Shown piece by piece: positions 33,486-42,078 of a stretch of DNA of 64,000 nt (its first letter is position 1; each line of letters opens with the position of its first letter). A program made the position numbers and the translations under genes. The notes under the pieces were generated by a model. That model saw nothing but the letters and a program-made list of their open reading frames with translations. It had not been told where the DNA came from and made no database searches. The stretch is from a virus: positions 1-64,000 of the IMG/VR virus record IMGVR_UViG_3300008448_000014, one strand, 5' to 3'.

Positions 33486-34568
33486 TTATATATATTTAAT
33501 TTTGTTTTTATCTATTAATTGAAGTGATTTCTCAAGCCATTTATTTTGAAAAACTTCTGTACTCACAAATATATGTATATGTGAATGATCTGTATCATCT
33601 AGTAAACTTCTTCCTATCATTTGCTCTAAATTTTCTCCATTACCATTAATGGCAGTTATTAATATATTTTGCAATTCTGGAAAAGTTACACCAGCAGAAG
33701 CTTTCTTTAATAAACACAATTGATTTATATCTCCTTGTTGAAATTGTTTTAAAATAGAATCATCTTTACTTTTACTATTGAACATAGGAAGATTATATTT
33801 AAGTCCTGTTTTTTCATCAGAACTAAATAATATAAACCTCTTATCTTTGTTATTGATAATCCATTTGTTTACACATTCAATTAAAGAGTCACATGAATTA
33901 ATAAATCTCATTCTTTCTAAAGACTTAAACATCTTTAGTTGACCACTGCTTTTTAATATAAAAGCACTGAGTCTGTTACATTCTTTTTTCTCTGTTGATT
34001 TCCATTTCTTTACTCTACCATACTCTACTATTTTAGTGTTATTTAAATTATATCTATGTATATAAATAGTAAAATCACTAACAATACCATCTTTAATAGC
34101 TTTGTTAGTAGAATAATCTACTATCAATTTCATTTTAGTAAAAAACTTTATGTCAGCTAAAGTTTCTTTATTATACGTACCAGAAGCAAACATTACATGT
34201 TTATTGTTTTTTGCTATATCTCCTGCAATAGGCATTTGATTTTCTTCTCCAAGAAGATGAGCTTCATCAAATACATAATAATCAGCAATTACTTTTTTGT
34301 TTTTTTCTAAAGACATAAAAGTGGAAAATATAATAATTTGTTTAAAGTTTAATCTATTTATTTCATTTTCCCAAGAAATACGCACGTCTATATTAGGATA
34401 AGCTATAAACACTGTTATTTCTTTATTATTACTATGATTTTTTATTGATTCTAAAATCATTTTTGTTTTTCCTGATCTTACACTAGATAATATAATACCT
34501 TTACAATTATTTTCTATAATAGTATTTTGTATTTTTTCTTGAATTAAATCTTTTTTTGTATTAATCAT
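33486..34568 (-). CDS. SF2 helicase (DEAH)
   Basis: 360 residues from ATG 34568, which overlaps the GIY-YIG stop; a longer start at 34592 would lie deeper in that gene. Walker A-like SVRSGKTK, VFDEAHLLG (motif II), ASGTYN (motif III-like) and QMIGRSL (motif VI). UvsW-like recombination helicases have this size. An 8-codon fragment at 35389-35415 may be its original start. Confidence 0.85.
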   Translation of the reverse strand: MINTKKDLIQEKIQNTIIENNCKGIILSSVRSGKTKMILESIKNHSNNKEITVFIAYPNIDVRISWENEINRLNFKQIIIFSTFMSLEKNKKVIADYYVFDEAHLLGEENQMPIAGDIAKNNKHVMFASGTYNKETLADIKFFTKMKLIVDYSTNKAIKDGIVSDFTIYIHRYNLNNTKIVEYGRVKKWKSTEKKECNRLSAFILKSSGQLKMFKSLERMRFINSCDSLIECVNKWIINNKDKRFILFSSDEKTGLKYNLPMFNSKSKDDSILKQFQQGDINQLCLLKKASAGVTFPELQNILITAINGNGENLEQMIGRSLLDDTDHSHIHIFVSTEVFQNKWLEKSLQLIDKNKIKYI

Positions 34569-35313
34569 ATTTATATTTCCATTTAAATCCACAAGATTGT
34601 TTTTGCCTACCTTTTAACGTTGCAGGTATATCTCCTTTAAAAAATTTTTTAGCTTCTGTTACAGTTTTCCATTCTTTAATAAAATTATCATTTAAATCAT
34701 ATTGTATTATAGGTTTTGAAACTCTTTCAGAAACTTTTTTTCTATTCTCAATTGACATACCTTTACCTATATTACCTAGTTTAATTTTTTCTTTAGTAAT
34801 TTCAGATAAAATTCTACCTTTTTTAGCTTTGCTCATTTTTTCACGAGCCTCTTTTGACATTTTTTTACCTTTGTTACCTTGAGAAATTTTTTTCTTAGTA
34901 TCTTCAGTATGTTTTTTATTTAAAAAATGTCCTACATGTCCTAATAATGTTTTAGATATTTTATTTTTAGTTTCTTGTAAAATTATTCTATTACTCATTT
35001 TTTTCTTTGTTTCCTCGCTTACTATTCTAGGTAAAATATCTGTTTCTTGTAATCTACAATTTAACCCTTTAGTGGAAACAACATTAAATAAATCTTGATA
35101 ATATCTTTCTTTAAGATTTAATTGATCATGTTTACATTCTTCAATTATTTCAAAAATATGATTTTCTACGCCATATTTTAAAAAGCTTTTATACAAAATA
35201 GGTTGATTTTTACAAGAAAGATTTTTATAATTTTTAAATCTTTTTTCAATATTAATACTTTGCCCAATGTATATTTTACCACTTGGACTTGTGATTTTAT
35301 AAATTCCTATCAT
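34561..35313 (-). CDS. GIY-YIG homing endonuclease with NUMOD3 repeats
   Basis: 250 residues from ATG 35313 (IGIYKITSPSGKIYIGQS). Classic GIY-YIG with RFKNYKN and the later Glu helix. NUMOD3-type units (SEETKKKMSNRI, TEDTKKKISQGNKGKK, AREKMSKAKKGR) and a C-terminal NUMOD1 (IIQYDLNDNFIKEWKTVTEA). Sits at the 5' end of the SF2 helicase gene, overlapping its start by 8 bases. Confidence 0.9.
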   Translation of the reverse strand: MIGIYKITSPSGKIYIGQSINIEKRFKNYKNLSCKNQPILYKSFLKYGVENHIFEIIEECKHDQLNLKERYYQDLFNVVSTKGLNCRLQETDILPRIVSEETKKKMSNRIILQETKNKISKTLLGHVGHFLNKKHTEDTKKKISQGNKGKKMSKEAREKMSKAKKGRILSEITKEKIKLGNIGKGMSIENRKKVSERVSKPIIQYDLNDNFIKEWKTVTEAKKFFKGDIPATLKGRQKQSCGFKWKYKYD

Positions 35314-35340
35314 TTTGTATAAAATTAATTTTATACAAAA
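35313..35340. repeat. Perfect 28-bp palindrome at the GIY-YIG start codon
   Basis: Half-site TTTTGTATAAAATT followed by its exact complement, no loop, touching the first base of the ATG. In RNA it would form a hairpin over the leader; in DNA it resembles an operator. Confidence 0.8.
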
Positions 35341-35370
35341 ATAAGTAATTAATATCAATATTTGGACAAA
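35336..35370 (-). promoter_or_regulatory. Promoter-like sequence of the GIY-YIG gene at 34561
   Basis: TTTG (35370-35367), 23-base spacer, TATTTTTG (35343-35336), 8/8 to TAnnTTTG, with spacing at the upper limit. It overlaps one end of the palindrome. Confidence 0.5.
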
Positions 35371-35388
35371 GTATTATTTTTTTTTTAT

Positions 35389-35415
35389 CTACACTTGTAT
35401 TTCTGTTTTTGTCAT
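35389..35415 (-). pseudogene. Possible relic of the helicase 5' end
   Basis: An ATG at 35415 overlaps the stop of the upstream gene (ATGA), the usual junction here, but opens only eight codons (MTKTEIQV). The intact helicase starts MINTKKDLIQ. Position fits a severed gene start; sequence similarity is too short to prove it. Confidence 0.35.
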
Positions 35416-35630
35416 AATTCTTTGTTATAATATTCTTCTTCAAAATGTTCATATAAAGCCATCAATGTGTAAGAATGTTTTTTTGTTAACCATTCAGCAA
35501 AATGAATTACTTTGTTATCAGTATTAATTTTTTCTAGTTCTTTTGCTTTTTCAATAATTGGTTCATCATCAGCTATACTCACACCAGTTAATGTTTTTAT
35601 ACCATCAACTACATATTCTACTGCTGTCAT
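35412..35630 (-). CDS. Hypothetical protein, 72 aa
   Basis: TAVEYVVDGIKTLTGVSIADDEPIIEKAKELEK, then AEWLTKKHSY: helical, a kind often repeated in Flavobacterium phages. Overlaps its upstream neighbour by 4 bases. Function unknown. Confidence 0.65.
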   Translation of the reverse strand: MTAVEYVVDGIKTLTGVSIADDEPIIEKAKELEKINTDNKVIHFAEWLTKKHSYTLMALYEHFEEEYYNKEL

Positions 35631-35842
35631 AACTTCTTAGTTAAATAATATTTTAAATCTAATGCTCTTCTTTTAACAGCACCAGACATTCTGGTATTGC
35701 TAATATCATGTTTACCTATAACTATTCCATTATAACTACTAACATATCCTGTTGTAGCTTTAGCAACTGTTATAGCTTCATCCACTGTATCTGAGAATCT
35801 TTTGATTTCAGATTTAATTTGTATTAAGTCTTCTAGTTTCAT
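35627..35842 (-). CDS. Hypothetical protein, 71 aa
   Basis: Helical start (LEDLIQIKSEIKRFSDTVDEA) and a basic C-terminus with SGAVKRRALDLKYYL. No family recognised. Confidence 0.65.
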   Translation of the reverse strand: MKLEDLIQIKSEIKRFSDTVDEAITVAKATTGYVSSYNGIVIGKHDISNTRMSGAVKRRALDLKYYLTKKL

Positions 35843-35858
35843 TTTTTATTATATTTTA

Positions 35859-36059
35859 TTAATTTCTATTTTGTTTTAAATTATTTTTCCATTCTATCCA
35901 AAAACCTATAGCTACTAATATATTCATACCAAAAGAAGCAATAATTTCATGTAAGTCTTCATATATATTCATAGTTAAGTGAACATGTCCAATTACCCAA
36001 AAAGGTACTGATAAATTACTTGCTGTCCATGTTATAAAAAATATAATAAATTTTTTCAT
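35859..36059 (-). CDS. Small membrane protein, 66 aa
   Basis: Two hydrophobic segments (KFIIFFITWTASNLSVPFWVI; IIASFGMNILVAIGFWIEW). Start overlaps the previous small gene's stop. Role unknown. Confidence 0.6.
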   Translation of the reverse strand: MKKFIIFFITWTASNLSVPFWVIGHVHLTMNIYEDLHEIIASFGMNILVAIGFWIEWKNNLKQNRN

Positions 36060-36148
36060 TTGTCTCCTTTACTAATCAAGTAATACCATAACCAAATCAC
36101 TTTTGGCCTTATAAACTCATAACCTATCCATATTAATAAGTATTTCAT
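36056..36148 (-). CDS. Tiny membrane peptide, 30 aa
   Basis: KYLLIWIGYEFIRPKVIWLW: hydrophobic and Trp/Tyr-rich. ATGA overlaps at both ends support translation. Function unknown. Confidence 0.55.
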   Translation of the reverse strand: MKYLLIWIGYEFIRPKVIWLWYYLISKGDK

Positions 36149-36357
36149 TCTTCTTTGTTTTTTATATATCCATATACATTAAAACCTTCTTCATCTTCAT
36201 ATTTAGTACCATCCTTACGAACTCCCCATTTATACCACATAGCCATAATTGTTGATTCATTAGTTTTACTCCATTTATCATCTTCAAACCTGAATTGTTC
36301 TTTGTCTGATTTTTCTTTAAATAAAGGAACAAATCCTTCTGGTTTTTCTTTTCTCAT
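36145..36357 (-). CDS. Hypothetical protein, 70 aa
   Basis: Charged protein with KEKSDKEQFRFEDDKWSKT and TIMAMWYKWGVRKDGTKYED. Overlaps the DnaB-like gene's stop by one base. Function unknown. Confidence 0.6.
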   Translation of the reverse strand: MRKEKPEGFVPLFKEKSDKEQFRFEDDKWSKTNESTIMAMWYKWGVRKDGTKYEDEEGFNVYGYIKNKEE

Positions 36358-37427
36358 TATTGTAAAAAATATGATTTGTTAATAATACTTTCATAATCTG
36401 CATCTGTAATATCTCTTTTTCTAGGCAATTCCTTGAAAATTCCTAATTTTCCTAAAAATGCAAGTCCAATTCTAATATCATCTTCACCATATGAATTTTT
36501 CAATAATCTTAAACTTCTGAAATATTTACCACCATACTCATCTTTGAGTTTGTTAAGATCATATCCAGAAGTATCTTCCACTTTATATCTCACAGGATCA
36601 AATAGAGCAAGAACAACATCTGCATCATTTTGTGTGCTAGATGAATCTGAAAAATCTTCTAGTTGAGGTTCTACATCTCCTGCTTTAAGTCTCATTGGAT
36701 TAGATATACTTCTATTAAACTGACTAACAATTACAGGAGTATAACCAAAGAAATCTCTAACATATTGAAGTTCATTTGACATTTTATCAATTGCTTCTTT
36801 TTTTGTTGGCTGATCTTTTGTTGTTTTCAATAATCCTATATGGTCAATAATAACAATAGTTATTACATTAGGATCATTAGGAACATATACTTTGCTATAT
36901 TCATCATCAGGATCTTTTTGTATTATTTTACCATTCTTTAGAGCGTGTGCTCTTAGTTCTTTGGCTATACCTACAGGATTCTCTGGACCATCTATAACTG
37001 TAATAACATCTTTCATCTTATCCATATACCATTGATAGGAAAGAAATAATTTATGTTCATCTTCAGTCATTTTTTCTGTCCAACCTAATAGTCTATTAAC
37101 AGACATACTTATACCATGATCAAGAAATATCTTTCTACACACCCATTTTGCATACTTGTATGTAGAACTTCTCTCCATTGATCTATATATAATCTTTAAC
37201 TTTATATCTGTATTATTCTTTTTAGATATATACCAATCAAAAGGATTAAGAACAAAACAATCATCTATAAAAGAAGTTTTACCACTTCCTGTATTACCAC
37301 CAATAAGAAACATCATAGACTTCCTAATACCTATATATCTATTAAGTCTATCAAATCCCATAGGAATACCATTATTGTTTCCTTCCAATCCTTTATCAAC
37401 TTCTCTCTTTAATTGCTCAAAACTCAT
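36357..37427 (-). CDS. dnaB: Replicative helicase, DnaB-like
   Basis: 356 residues. Walker A GGNTGSGKTS (43-52), TIVIIDHIGLLKT (motif H2), TPVIVSQFNRSIS (H3), then a C-terminal part with YGGKYFRSLRLLKNSYGEDD (H4-like). It lacks the N-terminal domain of DnaB, as in many phage RecA-type helicases. A possible -7 element (37451-37458) lies upstream. Confidence 0.88.
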   Translation of the reverse strand: MSFEQLKREVDKGLEGNNNGIPMGFDRLNRYIGIRKSMMFLIGGNTGSGKTSFIDDCFVLNPFDWYISKKNNTDIKLKIIYRSMERSSTYKYAKWVCRKIFLDHGISMSVNRLLGWTEKMTEDEHKLFLSYQWYMDKMKDVITVIDGPENPVGIAKELRAHALKNGKIIQKDPDDEYSKVYVPNDPNVITIVIIDHIGLLKTTKDQPTKKEAIDKMSNELQYVRDFFGYTPVIVSQFNRSISNPMRLKAGDVEPQLEDFSDSSSTQNDADVVLALFDPVRYKVEDTSGYDLNKLKDEYGGKYFRSLRLLKNSYGEDDIRIGLAFLGKLGIFKELPRKRDITDADYESIINKSYFLQ

Positions 37428-37450
37428 TTTAATTTTTTTAATTATAAATA

Positions 37451-37458
37451 CAAAAATA
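37451..37458 (-). promoter_or_regulatory. Possible -7 element for dnaB-like gene
   Basis: TATTTTTG on the minus strand matches TAnnTTTG, 23 bases before the ATG. No TTG is found at normal spacing, so weak. Confidence 0.3.
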
Positions 37459-37464
37459 CTAATA

Positions 37465-37917
37465 TTAACTGAATAATTTCTCTAACCATTCATTCATAAT
37501 TAAAGATGTTCCTTTAATCTCTTCTATATGATTTCTTATATCATCTCCTTTAAGAGCAGGCCAGTATTTTACATAGCCACCACAATTACCATCTTTAGCT
37601 CCAATACGTAAATCTATTCCATATTTTGTACTAGTGTTCTTAAGAAGACCAGTTCCAGTATATTTTAGCCAATAATGTGCACCTCCTGATTTAGTGTTGT
37701 AATGATAACTCTTATTTAGTTCTACTAATATAACCATTGGTATATTCTCAAAACCATCTTTACCATTTTTACAATCTACATCTACTACAATATATTCATC
37801 TGTAGGAGATACAGCTAGATTATAACCTTCAGGAATTTCTCCTTCAAAATAATATCCTGAAGGAATAGAACCCCACTTACATGTGGGGGTTCCATTTCTC
37901 AACAAAAAACTCTTCAC
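37465..37917 (-). CDS. AEP/prim-pol domain protein (bifunctional primase-polymerase N-terminal type)
   Basis: 150 residues. EYIVVDVDCKNG supplies a DxD metal site (Asp-Val-Asp), HYNTKSGGAHYWLKY the SGGxH nucleotide motif and IDLRIGAKDGNCGGYVKYWP the third motif, the usual order in archaeo-eukaryotic-type primases. Only the catalytic domain is present. It sits next to the DnaB-like helicase, so the phage appears to encode two different primases. Confidence 0.75.
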   Translation of the reverse strand: MKSFLLRNGTPTCKWGSIPSGYYFEGEIPEGYNLAVSPTDEYIVVDVDCKNGKDGFENIPMVILVELNKSYHYNTKSGGAHYWLKYTGTGLLKNTSTKYGIDLRIGAKDGNCGGYVKYWPALKGDDIRNHIEEIKGTSLIMNEWLEKLFS

Positions 37918-38180
37918 TAAAAAGAATATTGTTTACGTGCTTTATCTGTTTCCCAGAATTTAGCATAATTATGATTATAAGCATAATCAAACACTCTATC
38001 AATCTCTTCATTTACATCACTATCTTCACTATCTGCTGCTTTAAGGCAATCTAATTCTGTTGCTTTTATATAACAAGCATAACCACAAAGAGCAAGAATG
38101 TTTACATCTCCTCCACTTCCACCATTAAATTCTAATTTGTTATCTGTAATAAACTGTTTTAATTTTTCTAACTTGTTCAT
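37917..38180 (-). CDS. Hypothetical protein, 87 aa
   Basis: Overlaps the prim-pol start by one base. Contains FNGGSGGDVNILALCGYACYI and an acidic middle (KAADSEDSDVNEEID). No family recognised; the tight coupling hints at a shared process. Confidence 0.6.
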   Translation of the reverse strand: MNKLEKLKQFITDNKLEFNGGSGGDVNILALCGYACYIKATELDCLKAADSEDSDVNEEIDRVFDYAYNHNYAKFWETDKARKQYSF

Positions 38181-38196
38181 GTTTTTATATATTTAA

Positions 38197-38409
38197 TTAG
38201 TTAATAGCTGTATAAGGGTTAGACTCTATCCATTCTTTTAGAAAATCTTCTTTCTCTGATAAACTTTGAAAGTTTAATTCAGCAAAACTATCTCCAGATC
38301 CTATTCTTTCCCACGTTTCTCTATTGTTTGGTAATCCTATAAAATCACTAGATTTCTTATCTGATGATAATGTTAACATTGATTTCAATAATTCTTCTAT
38401 TGTTGCCAT
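38197..38409 (-). CDS. Hypothetical protein, 70 aa
   Basis: ATIEELLKSMLTLSSDKKSS, then LPNNRETWERIGSGDSFAEL. Helical ends. Function unknown. Confidence 0.6.
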   Translation of the reverse strand: MATIEELLKSMLTLSSDKKSSDFIGLPNNRETWERIGSGDSFAELNFQSLSEKEDFLKEWIESNPYTAIN

Positions 38410-38413
38410 AATT

Positions 38414-38746
38414 TTATTTTTTAATTTTTAAAAAGTTTTCTACTAATGTTTTTATTATAAATTCGTCTGCATGGCAGTCTTCATATCCTGTCCATACTAA
38501 TGTATTACTGATTGCATCTGCTAATTCTTTGTAGTTTTTAGGTGTAATACATAAAAATTCATCTATTTTAGTTTCAATATCAGCAATAGCTCTATCCATT
38601 GTTGGATAACCCATAGAAGCATTTCTATCTTTTTCTTTATTTGAAGTAGATAGTACATCTAAAGCATAACCATGAAAGAATCCAGTTTCATAGACTGCTA
38701 TTGTAACAGAACAATCTTTGTATTTATAAGATTTAACTATTGCCAT
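38414..38746 (-). CDS. Hypothetical protein, 110 aa
   Basis: Beta-rich N-terminus with DCSVTIAVYETGFFHGYAL, helical second half (DRAIADIETKIDEFL). No known family seen. Gap of 2 bases to the next gene. Confidence 0.6.
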   Translation of the reverse strand: MAIVKSYKYKDCSVTIAVYETGFFHGYALDVLSTSNKEKDRNASMGYPTMDRAIADIETKIDEFLCITPKNYKELADAISNTLVWTGYEDCHADEFIIKTLVENFLKIKK

Positions 38747-38748
38747 TT

Positions 38749-39498
38749 TTATAATTGTTTAATTGTTTCTCTTAATAATTCTAACTCTGTTTCACTAATT
38801 GTATGGTTTAATAACCATAAATCAATAATTTTAATTAATATTTTACTATTCTTCTTTACAGATTCTACTTTCTCATCTACTTTTTGAGAATTAAATATGT
38901 TTTCATATTCTAACATACTAGTTAGTATCTCTTTGTATTTAAGAACAGCTTCATCAGTGTTATATCCACGTTTATAATACTTAAAACATCTTTCAAGCTG
39001 ACGTAATATTCTACTTACAGCCCAAATGTTTGGATTATAAAAAGATTTATTCCATTTATTCCATGTAGCTATTCCTTCTCTACCCTCAGAAAGATTTAAT
39101 GTCTTTTTAGATTTTAAATCATATCCTATAGCAATTATATCTAAATCAAATGTACTAAGTACATCAAATATAGAATGGTTCTTTTCTTTAAATATAATAT
39201 TAACATCAATAGCCATATTGTATTTAAACTTAATAGTTATAAGTCCTAATTTCTTTAAACTTCCTTTATAAGGATTAGAAATCCAATCCTCAAACTTCCA
39301 TTTCTCTATTGGATCTATCAATAAAAACATTTTATTATGATAGAGAGTGAATAATAGTTTTGTGAAGGCAGCTTCATCATATGTGAATATATCAACATCT
39401 GCTCCTTCAAAATATTGAAGCATACAGCTTCCAGTTATACATCCATTAACATCCTGTTCTTTTAAAAATGCAATAGCATTTTCCATTTGTTCTTTCAT
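38749..39498 (-). CDS. Nucleotidyltransferase-fold protein
   Basis: 249 residues. VNGCITGSCMLQYFEGADVDIF has the GSxxxx ... DxD pattern of the MNT/Pol-beta nucleotidyltransferase fold, and MAIDVNIIF may carry the third Asp. A helical C-terminal half follows. Substrate could be a tRNA, protein or nucleotide. Terminator upstream (39536-39563) separates it from the 39584 gene. Confidence 0.6.
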   Translation of the reverse strand: MKEQMENAIAFLKEQDVNGCITGSCMLQYFEGADVDIFTYDEAAFTKLLFTLYHNKMFLLIDPIEKWKFEDWISNPYKGSLKKLGLITIKFKYNMAIDVNIIFKEKNHSIFDVLSTFDLDIIAIGYDLKSKKTLNLSEGREGIATWNKWNKSFYNPNIWAVSRILRQLERCFKYYKRGYNTDEAVLKYKEILTSMLEYENIFNSQKVDEKVESVKKNSKILIKIIDLWLLNHTISETELELLRETIKQL

Positions 39499-39535
39499 CT
39501 TGTTTATTTATTTGTGTTCTATGTTATAAAATAAA

Positions 39536-39563
39536 AAAGACACCTAAATTAATAGGTGTCTTT
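39536..39563 (-). terminator. Intrinsic terminator
   Basis: AAAGACACCT (39536-39545) and AGGTGTCTTT (39554-39563) form a perfect 10-bp stem with a T-rich run on the minus strand. Ends the transcript of the gene at 39584. Confidence 0.9.
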
Positions 39564-39583
39564 AATGTTAAAATGACTAATAA

Positions 39584-40075
39584 TTAGTCTAAATGTGGCT
39601 CTAAAGTTGTTACAGCTTCTACAATTTGCTCTAATGTATATAAAGCCTGTAGTTTAACAATTTTGTCTGTAGAGAAATACAATCCAAACTCTTCAAATTC
39701 TGCAATGATATTGAATTTTTGCATGATTCTGTTCAATTTTTCTGCTTTTCCTTCATCTTCTTTATTACCTAACCAAGCCAAAGCTTCTTTTTGTAATTTA
39801 TCTAATGTAGGAGTTTTTACTTCTTCTGGAGCAGTTACATAAGTTCTTTTCTCATCATTCAATTTTTCTGTAACTTGTTTTACTACACTTTCAAATGTAA
39901 TAACTTCTTTCACTTTAAAATCTGTAGCTCTAACTGTATTAGCTAAATTTACAAGATAATGAGCTTCTTTTTGAAGAGTTACAAATTCTTCGTGATTTAC
40001 AGGAACTTGTCCTTCTGTTGCTACTAAATAACCACCATTCACTAACGCTAATTCATTGTTTTTTAAAAATTTCAT
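39584..40075 (-). CDS. Hypothetical protein, 163 aa
   Basis: Mainly helical, Glu/Lys-rich, starting KFLKNNELALVNGGYLVAT and ending EAVTTLEPHLD. Own terminator implies high expression, but no function is recognised. Confidence 0.65.
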   Translation of the reverse strand: MKFLKNNELALVNGGYLVATEGQVPVNHEEFVTLQKEAHYLVNLANTVRATDFKVKEVITFESVVKQVTEKLNDEKRTYVTAPEEVKTPTLDKLQKEALAWLGNKEDEGKAEKLNRIMQKFNIIAEFEEFGLYFSTDKIVKLQALYTLEQIVEAVTTLEPHLD

Positions 40076-40132
40076 TTTTTTTTTGTGTTTTAAATTATTA
40101 ATTATTAATTATTTTGAGTGTCCTCTCCAGGT

Positions 40133-41125
40133 TTAATTTAAGTCTTTTACCCAATTGCTAACATGTTCTACATTACTACAATCAAACATATCAGCATAAC
40201 CTGCTAATGTACTACTGCTTGTTGTATGAAAAGAATATATTTTATTCACTTTAAAGTTACAAACATCATATGCTTGTTTCTTACTAATAGCTCTTTCTGA
40301 TCCCCAACTATCTAAAGGTGTATGATAATCACCAAATACAATAACATTGTCATAGTTTCTATGTTGAGAAACAATAGCTCTAAAGTCTTTACATTCATTA
40401 TTTTGACCATAATCTTGATACACTTGATCTATATCTAAGCTATCAACTTCTGTATAATCAAATAGCCCTGATCTAGCTCCTGTAATAATCAAATCAGCAA
40501 AGAACTGTGTAACCATTGTTTTACTCAATAATAGACAAGCTTTTGCAATAGATTTAGGAATAGATGCTGATATATCTATAATAATAAGATTTCTATCTGG
40601 TGTGCTCAATGTAATATTACCAGATGTATTATCTAGTTTTTTATTATACAATGAAGGATTCCATGTTATAGAACTCAATATATTAGATTTAATAGCATCT
40701 TCTATTTTAGAGCTAAACCATGTAGGAATAACTTTCAAATTCTTTAAGCAATCTAAATCTACTTGATATGATATATCAGCAATAAATTCTTCTACATCAA
40801 CAGAAGGAGTTACACCATTAATTGTAGTGTCCACTGTTATTTTAGAATCATCATTAATATATATACATTGCTCTGAATATGCTTTAGACTTAAACAAATC
40901 TTTATACCCATTCTTTTGTAATATTGCTTGCCAATCAAAAGGAAGACCTGTTGCTATAGCAGATTTTAACAATATTTCAAACTCTAATAGTTTTACATAA
41001 TTGTTATAATCTTTTTTGTTTCCTTTAATAAAAGGAACACCCATAGGAATTGTTGCCAATTCTTTATCATCTTCTATAAGATAGACAATAGGTAGACTAA
41101 ATTTTTTACTCTGTAATAATTCCAT
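40133..41125 (-). CDS. VWA-domain protein paired with MoxR-like ATPase
   Basis: 330 residues. NLIIIDISASIPKSIA contains the MIDAS motif DxSxS (184-188); later VIVFGDYHT provides a plausible second metal-site Asp. N-terminal helical part about 170 residues. Overlaps the MoxR-type gene by 20 bases. MoxR/VWA pairs act as chaperone-like systems in bacteria; the phage role is not known. Confidence 0.75.
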   Translation of the reverse strand: MELLQSKKFSLPIVYLIEDDKELATIPMGVPFIKGNKKDYNNYVKLLEFEILLKSAIATGLPFDWQAILQKNGYKDLFKSKAYSEQCIYINDDSKITVDTTINGVTPSVDVEEFIADISYQVDLDCLKNLKVIPTWFSSKIEDAIKSNILSSITWNPSLYNKKLDNTSGNITLSTPDRNLIIIDISASIPKSIAKACLLLSKTMVTQFFADLIITGARSGLFDYTEVDSLDIDQVYQDYGQNNECKDFRAIVSQHRNYDNVIVFGDYHTPLDSWGSERAISKKQAYDVCNFKVNKIYSFHTTSSSTLAGYADMFDCSNVEHVSNWVKDLN

Positions 41126-41894
41126 GTTTCATAATTTTTTGAAGTTTTAACCAACTAATTTTCTCATTCTGTTTAAATACGTAATCATTTATTATTAAAT
41201 CACTATCTCCTGTATTCTCTATTAAGTTATTTAATATAGGATTTAGTTTATTCTCGTAAGGAGTTTTAATACCTGCAATCATCATTTTAATAGCTTTTAC
41301 AAGACTTCTTGGTGTATTATAATTCTTTTCAGAACTATTAAATGATTCATTTTGTATTAATACACACAATTGCTCAAAGATTTCATCTGTCACCATAAAC
41401 TTAGCCATATATTCTTTCCAAGCTGATTTATCAAATGCAATATTATACCATATAAATCTTTCTTTAATCTGTGGTGTAATAATTGTAGCTCCTTGTGGAT
41501 TAGCTGCTGCTACAATCATAATCTTTGGAAGCTTTTTACCACTAATCAATTCTCTGTTCTCTAATATAGTTAAACATGCATTTAACACCATTGTATTAGC
41601 ATTTAATAACTCATCAAAGAATAGTATATCACCATCTTTTAGAGATGTAAACATTTTGGTATCAAAATACTCCACTTCTTTTTGTTCATGAACAGGAAGT
41701 AACATACCACTAACCTCGTGAGGCATTAATTGACTTGCAATAATATCTAAACACTTAACACCTTTTTCTTTAGCAAACTGCTTTATCACTTCTGTCTTTC
41801 CTATACCAGGATTTGATAGAAATAAAGGAATACAGGTTTGCCTTAATTCTTCATCTTCATAAATCTTTTCTAACACATTTAATAGTTCTCTCAT
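41106..41894 (-). CDS. MoxR-family AAA+ ATPase
   Basis: 262 residues from ATG 41894 (RELLNVLEKIYED); an upstream start at 41927 would overlap the preceding gene more. Walker A SNPGIGKTE, DILFFDELLNA (Walker B with Glu), VAAANPQGA (sensor 1), TPRSLVKAI (sensor 2 region). ATP-dependent remodelling partner of the VWA protein. Confidence 0.85.
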   Translation of the reverse strand: MRELLNVLEKIYEDEELRQTCIPLFLSNPGIGKTEVIKQFAKEKGVKCLDIIASQLMPHEVSGMLLPVHEQKEVEYFDTKMFTSLKDGDILFFDELLNANTMVLNACLTILENRELISGKKLPKIMIVAAANPQGATIITPQIKERFIWYNIAFDKSAWKEYMAKFMVTDEIFEQLCVLIQNESFNSSEKNYNTPRSLVKAIKMMIAGIKTPYENKLNPILNNLIENTGDSDLIINDYVFKQNEKISWLKLQKIMKHGIITE

Positions 41895-41907
41895 TGTTTT
41901 TCTAGTT

Positions 41908-42075
41908 TTAATTATTCTTATTTTCAAATTTTATTAATTCATTATATAATGATTCTGGAATTTCTTCCCAATCATGCCCATCATAATTTTCAATACTCCA
42001 ATAAAATTTATCATTTACTTTTTTAATATGCAATCCTCCATAATAGTTTCCTATATTGCCAATTTCTCTTTCCAT
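41908..42075 (-). CDS. Hypothetical small protein, 55 aa
   Basis: ATG four bases after the previous stop; EREIGNIGNYYGGLHI and YDGHDWEEIPESLYNEL. Aromatic and acidic. Function unknown. Confidence 0.6.
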   Translation of the reverse strand: MEREIGNIGNYYGGLHIKKVNDKFYWSIENYDGHDWEEIPESLYNELIKFENKNN

Positions 42076-42078
42076 TTA

